Part shown: piece after piece, positions 1 through 5,807 of the stretch | How positions within the stretch are numbered: position 1 is the stretch's first letter | How the letters are laid out: every line of letters starts with the position of its first letter | Assembly: GCA_013815405.1 (NCBI GenBank) | Contig: JACDGF010000043.1 | Coordinates: 1-9,985 of the forward strand | Source of the DNA: Caulobacteraceae bacterium | GTDB taxonomy: Bacteria > Pseudomonadota > Alphaproteobacteria > Caulobacterales > Caulobacteraceae | Reading direction: 5' to 3' | DNA: 9,985 bases | Translations under genes and position numbers: made by a program | Notes under the pieces: generated by a model | What the model was told of the DNA's origin: nothing | The model's database searches: none | Seen by the model: only the letters and a program-made list of their open reading frames with translations

Positions 1-60
1 TTTGGTTGGCGCGCTCCCGAGCGTTACCCACCCCCTCCGCCCAAGACCGACCGCCACCCA

Positions 61-112
61 GGGGACATTCCTACTTGGGGGAATCGGGGGACATTTCTAC
101 TTTGCGTTGACA
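61..112 (+). mobile_element. Solo end of an IS481-type insertion sequence (remnant)
   Basis: Two imperfect direct repeats lie 26 bp apart: GGGGACATTCCTACTT at 61-76 and GGGGACATTTCTACTT at 87-102, matching at 15 of 16 positions. They share the ACATTCCT core and the roughly 25-bp spacing with the ends of the complete IS481-family element at the other side of this window. By that element's convention they read as a left end whose body should lie to the right, but host-like genes follow instead and no transposase is present. A TTGACA box at 107-112 closes the segment. I infer a leftover end after deletion of the body, or a terminal repeat mobilised alone. Similarity to named elements is not checked. 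Confidence 0.5.
107..112 (+). promoter_or_regulatory. Possible -35 box at the inner edge of the IS-end remnant
   Basis: TTGACA matches the bacterial -35 consensus exactly and lies 37 bp before the start codon of the pentad-repeat gene at 150. No good -10 hexamer is visible at 16-18 bp spacing; the stretch around 129-136 is GC-rich. It may be the inherited transposase promoter of the lost element, now reading into the two downstream genes. The call rests on one hexamer only. Confidence 0.25.
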
Positions 113-149
113 GTTCGACGCCCGTGACCGGCCAGCCAGGAGACCCGCC

Positions 150-413
150 ATGACCAACCTTCCGGACGATGACGAGCCCATCGTCCAGTGGCAGCCCGCG
201 CATCGGTCGCGAACCGGGGCGGGGACGAGGGGCGTCGGCGTCGGGGGCGCGTTCGCCGTGACCGTAGCCGTGGGCGCGCTCACGATCGGGGCGCTGGCCA
301 TCGGCGCCCTGGCGATCGGGGCGGTGGCGATCAGCCGGCTCTCGATCGGCCGCGTCCGCTTGGGCCGGGTCGAGATCGACGATCTGTCGGTGCGGCGGGT
401 CAGCGGGATCTAG
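150..413 (+). CDS. Small pentapeptide-repeat-like hydrophobic protein (87 aa)
   Basis: I do not recognise a characterised family. The first 28 residues are polar (acidic DDDE at 6-9, then Arg-rich). From about residue 29 the chain is strongly hydrophobic. Residues 40-84 are nine uninterrupted five-residue units of the form x-[IVL]-G-[AR]-[LV]: AVGAL, TIGAL, AIGAL, AIGAV, AISRL, SIGRV, RLGRV, EIDDL, SVRRV. Charge rises toward the C-terminus. The DNA shows the same 15-bp period from 267 to 401. The start is set by AGGAG at 138-142, 7 nt ahead of the ATG. Regular pentads suggest a small right-handed beta-helix like pentapeptide-repeat proteins, although the consensus differs from the usual A(D/N)LXX; a membrane-inserted hairpin is the alternative. 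The TMEM175-like gene follows after 9 nt, so co-expression is likely. Confidence 0.75.
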   Translation: MTNLPDDDEPIVQWQPAHRSRTGAGTRGVGVGGAFAVTVAVGALTIGALAIGALAIGAVAISRLSIGRVRLGRVEIDDLSVRRVSGI

Positions 414-422
414 CAAGCCGCC

Positions 423-1085
423 ATGGCCGGCCAGCTCGAATCCCTGGACAGCGACGAAGGGCTCGAACGCCGGCGTCACCGCCATTGGTACGACCGGCTG
501 ATGATGCTGGCCGACGGGGTGTTCGCCATCGCCATCACCTTGCTGGCCGCCGACATCGTCTCGCCCGGCGCCCCGACGCCCAGGCTGGCGAGCCTGTGGG
601 CGGCCCTGGCCCCGCAACTGGACGCCTATGCCCTCAGCTTCGTGGTGATCAGCGTCTATTGGCTGGCCCATCGCCGGCTGATGGCCATGGTCCTGACCGT
701 GGACGCGCCGGTGACCGTGCTCACCCTCGCCATGCTGGGCCTCGTCGCCCTCCTGCCGGCGTTCACGCGCCTCATCCACGTCCAGATGGGCAACCATGCC
801 TCGATGATCATCTACGCCGGGCTGGTGGTGGCCATCGGCACGGCCCTATCGGCGATGTGGGCCCATGCCGCCCTGGTCGTGAATCTGGTGTCGGCGGAAG
901 TCGGCGCCGCCCAGCGCTGGCTGTTCTTCCTGCTCATCCTCCTCACGCCGCCGTTGTTCCTGCTGCTCACCATCCTGCTGCCGAGGCCTAGCCCCGGCGT
1001 CGTTCCGGCGAGCCTGGGCGCCCTCTTCCTGATCGGCTGGCGCCTGCGCCTGTGGGTGAGCCGCCGGATGGGCGCGAAGGGATGA
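423..1085 (+). CDS. TMEM175/DUF1211-type integral membrane protein, putative cation channel
   Basis: The 220-aa product has the N-terminal signature of the TMEM175 (DUF1211) family: Arg25, three residues, then Leu29-Ala30-Asp31 followed by GVFAIAITLL (32-41) in the first helix. Five more hydrophobic segments follow at about 70-86, 97-113, 128-150, 160-187 and 194-206, so a six-helix protomer fits. Bacterial homologues assemble as tetrameric K+-permeable channels in the inner membrane, with the pore lined by hydrophobic residues of helix 1. Here the usual FSD triad reads LAD, keeping the Asp but replacing Phe and Ser, so selectivity cannot be assumed. The gene starts 9 nt after the pentad-repeat gene, probably in one transcript, and converges on the minus-strand gene that ends at 1090. 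Confidence 0.85.
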   Translation: MAGQLESLDSDEGLERRRHRHWYDRLMMLADGVFAIAITLLAADIVSPGAPTPRLASLWAALAPQLDAYALSFVVISVYWLAHRRLMAMVLTVDAPVTVLTLAMLGLVALLPAFTRLIHVQMGNHASMIIYAGLVVAIGTALSAMWAHAALVVNLVSAEVGAAQRWLFFLLILLTPPLFLLLTILLPRPSPGVVPASLGALFLIGWRLRLWVSRRMGAKG

Positions 1086-1089
1086 AGCC

Positions 1090-1641
1090 CTATCGCGACC
1101 CGCCGCCGTCCGCCTTCGACGCCGCCGCCTCCTCCTCCTCGATATCGACGTCGAAAGTTTCGAGGAAACGGGACACCATCATGTAGTAGCCGATGGTGAG
1201 GGTCAGCTCTTGCAGGGCCTTGTAACCGAGGCGCCGCTTCAGCGGCTCGAAGGTGGCGTCGCCGCCGCGGACGTTGGCGACCACATCGTCGGTGAACGCC
1301 ATGACCTCGCGTTGCGCCTCGTCGAACGCCGCCGCCGCGGGACCCTTCCTCACGGCGGCGATCAACGCGTCCGTGAGGCCCAGCCGCCGCGCGATGCGCT
1401 CGTGCTGGAACACCTCATAGCCGGCCCCGGAGAGGATCCCGACCCGCAGGATGGCGATCTCCCGCAACACCGGATCGAGGCTGGTGAAGTTGAGGATCTG
1501 GGTTCCCAGCCGGGTGAACCCGTCCAGGAGCTCGCCCGCGTGGCCCATCATCCGGAAGATGTTGAGGGGCGGCAGCTTCTCATAGGCCACAGCCGCGCGG
1601 CCGACCGCCGTCGCCGGGTCGAAGTAGGGAATGCGGGCCAT
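1090..1641 (-). CDS. Carboxymuconolactone decarboxylase-like (AhpD-fold) protein lacking cysteines
   Basis: The 183-aa protein matches the carboxymuconolactone decarboxylase / AhpD-like fold. Key features are LREIAILRVG at 59-68 containing Glu61, then Tyr75-Glu76-Val-Phe-Gln-His80, and GLTD at 88-91. AhpD-type peroxidase partners carry a redox CxxC just before the His. This protein has no cysteine at all, so it belongs to the non-redox branch, many members of which are of unknown function and sit near catabolic genes. The C-terminus ends in an acidic run (168-171) and a Gly/Ser tail. GGAGG (minus strand, 1655-1651) lies 9 nt before the ATG. The HhH gene is 72 nt upstream on the same strand, so an operon is possible. 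The stop lies 4 nt from that of the opposing channel gene. Confidence 0.85.
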   Translation of the reverse strand: MARIPYFDPATAVGRAAVAYEKLPPLNIFRMMGHAGELLDGFTRLGTQILNFTSLDPVLREIAILRVGILSGAGYEVFQHERIARRLGLTDALIAAVRKGPAAAAFDEAQREVMAFTDDVVANVRGGDATFEPLKRRLGYKALQELTLTIGYYMMVSRFLETFDVDIEEEEAAASKADGGGSR

Positions 1642-1655
1642 GGCGAACGGCCTCC

Positions 1656-1669
1656 GGGGCGCGAGCCCC
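1656..1669 (-). promoter_or_regulatory. Short GC hairpin in the gap before the carboxymuconolactone-like gene
   Basis: GGGGC, four bases, GCCCC forms a perfect 5-bp stem directly upstream of the ribosome binding site at 1655-1651. It lies in the 72-nt gap between the two minus-strand genes. It has no T tract, so it is not an intrinsic terminator. It may be a chance GC palindrome or a processing or stability element. Confidence 0.2.
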
Positions 1670-1713
1670 GCGAACCTAATTCAACGCGGCCAACCGCTCC
1701 AGCCCCGCGCGCT

Positions 1714-2250
1714 TCAGCCTTCGGCGGAGAGGCGCTTGGCCTGGGCCACCCAGGCGTCGCGGACGGCGCGGCCCTTGAGGCTGAGGGCGGAGTCGACATT
1801 GGCCAGATCCTCGGCTGTCCAGGCGGCGAGATGGGCGAAATTCGTCACACCCCGCGCGGCCAGGGCCTCGGCGAGCTTGGGCCCGATCCCCACTAGCCGG
1901 GTCAGGTCATCGGGCTCGGGCGCGGCCGTAAGGCTTTGCGCTTCGGCCAGGGCCGAAACGGCGATGGCTTCCGGGGCCGTGGCTTCGGCGGGTTCCGCGT
2001 CCGACGTCTCGACGGCGGCCAAGCTCGGTTCGATGGAACGGGGCGCGGTCGCCTCGACGGACGGTTCCATCGCCGCCTCGATATTCACCGCCCGGGCCCA
2101 GCGGGTCATCCACCACCACGCCACGCCGGCGCTGGCGGCGGCCCCGAAGGCCAGCCACAGGGGTGAAGCGGCGCCCACCGGCACGCTCATCGCCTTGACC
2201 GCGCGATCCCGCGCCGCGGTCAATTCCTCGTAATCAGGCATCCAAGGCAT
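1714..2250 (-). CDS. Membrane-anchored helix-hairpin-helix protein
   Basis: The 178-aa product has three parts. A short N-terminal stretch (1-28) is followed by one hydrophobic segment at about 29-48 (LWLAFGAAASAGVAWWWM), bordered by Arg50 and Arg53. An Ala/Glu/Pro-rich low-complexity linker runs from about 57 to 112. The C-terminal globular domain (114-175) contains LVGIGPKLAEAL at 119-130 and the AAWT and KGRAVRD-W-AQAK pattern. That tail is the HhH-type module found at the C-terminus of several alphaproteobacterial proteins, including some NuoE and ribosomal protein L21 homologues. HhH folds usually bind nucleic acid nonspecifically, so a tethered nucleic-acid- or protein-binding role is inferred. 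GGAG (minus strand, 2262-2259) lies 8 nt before the chosen ATG; the in-frame ATG at 2241 lacks such a site. Confidence 0.8.
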   Translation of the reverse strand: MPWMPDYEELTAARDRAVKAMSVPVGAASPLWLAFGAAASAGVAWWWMTRWARAVNIEAAMEPSVEATAPRSIEPSLAAVETSDAEPAEATAPEAIAVSALAEAQSLTAAPEPDDLTRLVGIGPKLAEALAARGVTNFAHLAAWTAEDLANVDSALSLKGRAVRDAWVAQAKRLSAEG

Positions 2251-2415
2251 TACCGATGGCTCCAGTCGCGATTCGAAATATTGCGGCGCAGCATATCATG
2301 CCCGATCCGCTCGCACATGCGAAATCGTACGGCGTCGATTTTTTCACCCCGTCCCTTGCGCGGAACACGCCCCCGCGGCGGCGCGTTGGCACGCCACCGG
2401 GAGCAGGAGCGGGCG
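2251..2415. promoter_or_regulatory. Divergent intergenic region between the HhH and topoisomerase IB genes
   Basis: This 165-bp region must carry the promoters of both divergent genes. Its left half (about 2264-2345) is clearly more AT-rich than its surroundings. It contains the inverted repeat TCGCA-CA-TGCGA (2311-2322), then AAATCG (2322-2327), an 8-nt gap, CGATTT (2336-2341) and a run of six T (2339-2344). I cannot pick a convincing -35/-10 pair in either direction. The right half (2345-2404) is GC-rich and shows nothing recognisable. Confidence 0.4.
2405..2409 (+). promoter_or_regulatory. Ribosome binding site that sets the topoisomerase IB start
   Basis: AGGAG sits 6 nt before the ATG at 2416. 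The reading frame stays open upstream to an alternative initiator at 2281. That extension would add 45 arginine-rich residues with no family resemblance and lacks a comparable site, so 2416 is preferred. Confidence 0.75.
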
Positions 2416-3435
2416 ATGGCCAAGGACATCGGCGAGGACGTCGCCGCGGCGCACGGCCTCAGATATGTGCATGACGACGACCCCGGCCTCAAGCGCGTGG
2501 CCACGCGCCATGGCGCCGAGGTCGCCGATTCCGCCGGGCGCGTGGTGCGCGACGAGCGGACCCTGGATCGCATTCGCCGCCTGGCGATCCCCCCCGCGTG
2601 GACCGATGTATGGATTTCCCCCCACCCGGCCGGCCACATCCAGGCCGTCGGGCGAGACGCGCGGGGCCGCAAGCAATATCGCTACCACGACGGCTGGCGC
2701 GCCTGCCGCGACGAGGCCAAGTACGAACGCCTGCACGCCTTCGGCGCGGCCCTCCCCCGGCTCCGGGCGCGGGTCGCCGCCGACCTTCGCCGCCGGGGCC
2801 TGCCGCGGGAGAAGGTCCTGGCGGCGGTCGTGCGCCTGCTGGAACTTACCCTGATCCGGGTCGGCAACGACGAATACGCCAAGTCCAACAAGAGCTTCGG
2901 CCTCACCACCCTGCGCAAGAAGCACGTCACCCTCTCGGGCGTCGGCGCGGTGTTCGAGTTTCGCGGCAAGAGCGGCGTCACCCACAAGGCCGCGCTCCAC
3001 GATCCGCGCCTGGCGCGCATCCTCCGTGGCTGCGAGGCCCTGCCGGGGCAGAGGCTCTTCCAGTTCGTCGATGAAGACGGCGCCCGCCACGCGATCGACA
3101 GCCACGACGTCAACGCCTATCTGCGCGAGGCGATCGGCGAGGATTTCAGCGCCAAGGACTTCCGCACCTGGGCCGGCACTCTGTCGGCGGCGCGCGCCCT
3201 GGCCATGCAGCCGTCGTTCGAAAACGCGGCGCAGGCCAAGCGGGCGGTCGTGCTCTGCGTGAAGGCGGTCGCCGGCCTGCTGGGCAACACGCCCACCGTC
3301 TGCCGCGCCTGCTACATCCATCCCGCCGTGTTCGAGGCCTTTGAGACCGGTTCTCTCGTCCCCAGGCTGGCGGGGGAAGCGCGGCCGGCTGAACTGGCCC
3401 TGATGAAGCTCTTGCGGGCGGCCGGCGGGGCCTAG
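2416..3435 (+). CDS. DNA topoisomerase IB (poxvirus-like, bacterial)
   Basis: The 339-aa enzyme nicks one DNA strand, forms a 3'-phosphotyrosyl link, lets supercoils relax and reseals without ATP. All catalytic positions of the bacterial family are visible: Arg148 in TLIRVGNDEY, Lys185 in FRGKSG, Arg250 in DFRTW, Asn291 in LLGNTP and the nucleophile Tyr300 in CRACYIHP. Each is exactly 11 residues later than the Deinococcus radiodurans enzyme as I recall it (R137, K174, R239, N280, Y289), which also supports the start. Bacterial enzymes use Asn where the vaccinia enzyme has His. The N-terminal beta-domain covers about 10-90. Poxvirus-like TopIB is an accessory enzyme in bacteria, not the essential relaxase. 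The gene is divergent from the HhH gene, and the oxidoreductase gene follows after 55 nt. Confidence 0.96.
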   Translation: MAKDIGEDVAAAHGLRYVHDDDPGLKRVATRHGAEVADSAGRVVRDERTLDRIRRLAIPPAWTDVWISPHPAGHIQAVGRDARGRKQYRYHDGWRACRDEAKYERLHAFGAALPRLRARVAADLRRRGLPREKVLAAVVRLLELTLIRVGNDEYAKSNKSFGLTTLRKKHVTLSGVGAVFEFRGKSGVTHKAALHDPRLARILRGCEALPGQRLFQFVDEDGARHAIDSHDVNAYLREAIGEDFSAKDFRTWAGTLSAARALAMQPSFENAAQAKRAVVLCVKAVAGLLGNTPTVCRACYIHPAVFEAFETGSLVPRLAGEARPAELALMKLLRAAGGA

Positions 3436-3490
3436 CGGCTTGCCCGCGGGCATGGCTATGGTGGCCGACGCGGCCGCTATAGAGGGACCC
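3436..3490 (+). promoter_or_regulatory. Intergenic leader with a 12-bp palindrome and a -10-like box
   Basis: Directly after the topoisomerase stop lies the perfect palindrome TGCCCGCGGGCA (3441-3452), a possible operator or short hairpin with no T tract. GCTATAGA (3476-3483) resembles the Caulobacter-type -10 element (GCTANAWC) and lies 7 bp before the ATG at 3491. Transcription from it would start almost at the initiator, giving a leaderless or very short-leader mRNA. The same bases include AGAGGGA (3481-3487), which could instead serve as a ribosome binding site. No clear -35 is seen. Confidence 0.3.
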
Positions 3491-4714
3491 ATGCCGGGAC
3501 AAAAATTGCGCTTCGGGGCGTTCATCGCGCCGTTCCACCCTACCGACGAGAACCCGACCCTGGCGATCGAGCGCGACCTCGAGCTGGTCCAGTGGCTGGA
3601 TACCCTCGGCTATGAGGAGGCCTGGATCGGCGAGCACCATTCGGCCGGCTTCGAGATCATCGCCAGCCCCGAGGTGTTCATCGCCGCCGCCGCCGAGCGC
3701 ACCCGCCACATCCGGCTGGGCACCGGGGTCTCGTCCCTGCCCTATCACCACCCCTTCATGCTCGCCGACCGGATCAACCAGCTCGACCACATGACCCGCG
3801 GCCGGGTGATGTTCGGGGCGGGGCCGGGCGCCCTCTCATCCGACGCCTTCGCCATGGGGATACCGGTGGCGCGCCAGCGGGACCGGATGGACGAGGCCCT
3901 GGGGGTGATCATCCGCCTCCTGCGCGGCGAGACGGTGAGCCACGAGAGCGACTGGTTCACCTTACGCGACGCGCGCCTGCAGATGACTCCCTTTTCGCGC
4001 CCCAGCGTCGAGATCGCCGTGGCCAGCCAGATCTCCCCAACCGGGGCCCGCGCCGCCGGCCGCCACGGCCTGGGCCTGCTCTCCCTGGGCGCGACCTCGG
4101 AGGGCGGCTTCAACGCCCTGGCGTCCAACTGGGCGATCGCGGAGGATCTGGCGCGCGACAACGGCCAGGCGATGGAGCGGTCCGCCTGGCGGCTGGTCGG
4201 CCCCATGCACATCGCCCCGACCAAGGATCAGGCGGTCGCCGAGGTTCGCTTCGGCCTGGAAAAATGGCTGTGGTATTTCCGTGAGGTCGCCAACCTCCCC
4301 ATCGTGCCGGACGCCGGCGACCGCGACCCGGTGGAGGCGTTCCTGGAAACCGGCATCGCCGTCGTCGGCACGCCGGACGAGGCCGCGGCCAAGATCCAGG
4401 CTCTGATCGACCAGTCCGGCGGCTTCGGCTGTTTCCTGTGCATGGCCCATAACTGGGCGCCGTTCGAAGCCACCAGGCGCTCCTACGAACTCTTCGCCCG
4501 ATATGTGGCCCCGCGTTTCCAGGGCCTGAACGTGAACCGGGACGCCTCCATGGACTGGGTCCGCGCCAACAAGGACGACTTCACCGCCCAGGCCCGCGCC
4601 GCGGTCGGCGCGCGGATCGTCCAGCACGCTCAGGAAAAGGGGGTGGAGAACATCCAGCCGGAGATCGCCGCGATGATCGGGCTTTCGGCCGCCAAACCCG
4701 AAGCGGTGGAATAG
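3491..4714 (+). CDS. LLM-class (bacterial luciferase-like) flavin-dependent monooxygenase
   Basis: The 407-aa protein is a member of the bacterial luciferase superfamily, which uses reduced flavin and O2 for oxygenation. Visible hallmarks are the N-terminal beta-strand KLRFGAFIAPFHP (5-17), the IGEHHSAG active-site strand (46-53), PYHHPFMLADRI..LD (84-99), GRVMFGAGPGALSSDAF (104-120), VEIAVASQISPTGA (173-186) and a late VVGTPDEAAAKI segment (291-302). The length fits full-size members resembling alkanal or limonene monooxygenases; the substrate cannot be read from sequence. The ATG at 3491 places the conserved strand close to the N-terminus. Frame extension upstream to a TTG at 3440 adds unconserved residues. 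The dehydrogenase gene starts 4 nt after the stop, so the two very likely work on one pathway. Confidence 0.9.
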   Translation: MPGQKLRFGAFIAPFHPTDENPTLAIERDLELVQWLDTLGYEEAWIGEHHSAGFEIIASPEVFIAAAAERTRHIRLGTGVSSLPYHHPFMLADRINQLDHMTRGRVMFGAGPGALSSDAFAMGIPVARQRDRMDEALGVIIRLLRGETVSHESDWFTLRDARLQMTPFSRPSVEIAVASQISPTGARAAGRHGLGLLSLGATSEGGFNALASNWAIAEDLARDNGQAMERSAWRLVGPMHIAPTKDQAVAEVRFGLEKWLWYFREVANLPIVPDAGDRDPVEAFLETGIAVVGTPDEAAAKIQALIDQSGGFGCFLCMAHNWAPFEATRRSYELFARYVAPRFQGLNVNRDASMDWVRANKDDFTAQARAAVGARIVQHAQEKGVENIQPEIAAMIGLSAAKPEAVE

Positions 4715-4718
4715 CCCG

Positions 4719-5795
4719 GTGCGGGCGGTGATCCGGCGGAACGGGCGCCTGGTGGTCGACGACATGGCGGCGCCGGTTCCCGAGGCCGGCCAGGTGCTCT
4801 GCCGCACCCTGGCCTGCGGCGTGTGCGGCTCGGACCTGCACGCCCTGGACCACTACGACCACATGATCGAGCTCACCGAACGGATGGGCGCGGCCAGCGC
4901 GATGAAGAAGGGGGCCGACACCGTCTTCGGCCACGAGTTCTGCTGCGAGGTGATCGAAAACGGGCCGGGGACGGCGGGGCGGTTCAAGCCGGGGGCCCGG
5001 GTGGTGTCGATCCCCGCCGTGATCACGGCCGCCGGCTTCGAGACCGTGGGCTATTCCAGCCGCCTGCCCGGCGGCTTCGCCCAGTCCCTGGTGCTCACCG
5101 AGGCCCTGCTCCTCGCCGCCCCCAACGGGCTTTCGTCCGAGGAGGCCGCCCTCACCGAGCCCTTGGCGGTGGGCGAGCACGCCGTGGCCAAGGCGGAACC
5201 GGGCGAGGGCCAGGCCTATCTGGTGGTCGGTTGCGGCCCGGTGGGCCTGGCCGTGATCGCCGCTCTGAAGGCCCGGGGCCTGGGGCCCGTCGTCGCCTGC
5301 GACTTCTCGCCCGAGCGGCGGGCCGCGGCCGACCGGATGGGCGCCGACCGGATCGTCGACCCGGCTCTCGTCTCGCCCCACGCGTCCTGGGGCGATTTCG
5401 ACGTCCCCGCTTCGGGCGCCCAGGGCCTGATCGCCGCCGCCCAGGGCCGCGCGGTCCGGCGGGCGGTGATCTTCGAATGCGTGGGCGCGCCGGGCGTTCT
5501 GCAGTCCCTCGCCCTGGGCGCGCCGCCCGGAACCCGGATCGTGGTGGCCGGGGTGTGCATGCAGACCGACGCGATCGAGCCGCTGGCGTTCGCCGCCAAG
5601 GAGATCGAACTTCGTTTCGTGCTCGGCTATTCACCCGACGAATTCGACGCTTCCTTGAATAACCTCGCCGAAGGCGCCACCCGCTACAACGGAATCATCA
5701 CCGGCGTGGTCGGCCTGGACCAGACCCCCGCCGCCTTCACCCGCCTCCAGGCCGACAAGAGCCAGATCAAGATCCTCGTCGCGCCGGGGGCGTGA
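4719..5795 (+). CDS. Zinc-dependent medium-chain alcohol dehydrogenase
   Basis: The 358-aa protein belongs to the zinc-dependent medium-chain dehydrogenase/reductase superfamily, which oxidises alcohols or reduces carbonyls with NAD(P). The catalytic zinc site is readable as Cys36 (GVCGSDLH, 34-41), His72-Glu73 (FGHEF) and Glu147 (TEP). The Rossmann motif is GCGPVG (171-176). Asp195 at the end of the next strand favours NAD over NADP. The cysteine-rich lobe that normally binds structural zinc after residue 90 is absent: 94-120 has no Cys, only the spacer SIPAVITAAGFETVGYSS. It uses a GTG start 4 nt after the monooxygenase stop, with GGTGGA (4705-4710) as ribosome site inside that gene, so translation is probably coupled. 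It probably oxidises an alcohol made in the same pathway; the substrate is unknown. It converges on alaS with a 12-bp gap. Confidence 0.9.
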   Translation: MRAVIRRNGRLVVDDMAAPVPEAGQVLCRTLACGVCGSDLHALDHYDHMIELTERMGAASAMKKGADTVFGHEFCCEVIENGPGTAGRFKPGARVVSIPAVITAAGFETVGYSSRLPGGFAQSLVLTEALLLAAPNGLSSEEAALTEPLAVGEHAVAKAEPGEGQAYLVVGCGPVGLAVIAALKARGLGPVVACDFSPERRAAADRMGADRIVDPALVSPHASWGDFDVPASGAQGLIAAAQGRAVRRAVIFECVGAPGVLQSLALGAPPGTRIVVAGVCMQTDAIEPLAFAAKEIELRFVLGYSPDEFDASLNNLAEGATRYNGIITGVVGLDQTPAAFTRLQADKSQIKILVAPGA

Positions 5796-5807
5796 CGTGT
5801 CTTGTTT

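Noticed and set aside
24..797. A 257-codon minus-strand frame across the pentad-repeat and channel genes
   Set aside because: Composition is His/Gly/Asp/Arg-rich and meaningless, while the plus strand gives a recognisable DUF1211 membrane protein.
2322..2344. Intrinsic terminator AAATCG-N8-CGATTTTTT in the divergent region
   Set aside because: The stem is only six AT-rich pairs, and no plus-strand gene lies upstream for it to terminate.
2281..2415. N-terminal extension of topoisomerase IB to 2281
   Set aside because: The extra 45 residues are arginine-rich and unconserved, whereas AGGAG 6 nt before the ATG at 2416 and the constant residue offset to the Deinococcus enzyme favour the shorter form.
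3440..3490. Upstream starts (TTG at 3440, ATG at 3452 and 3458) for the luciferase-like gene
   Set aside because: They would translate the intergenic palindrome and -10-like box, and add 17 or fewer residues ahead of the conserved first beta-strand.
2344..3525. A 393-codon minus-strand frame across topoisomerase IB
   Set aside because: It spans the topIB gene and the promoter region of its neighbour, has no family features, and is explained by GC bias opposite a gene with all catalytic residues.
5796..5807. Terminator between the convergent dehydrogenase and alaS genes
   Set aside because: The gap is 12 bp, and a short TTGTTTT run lacks any adjacent stem, so no intrinsic terminator is supported.
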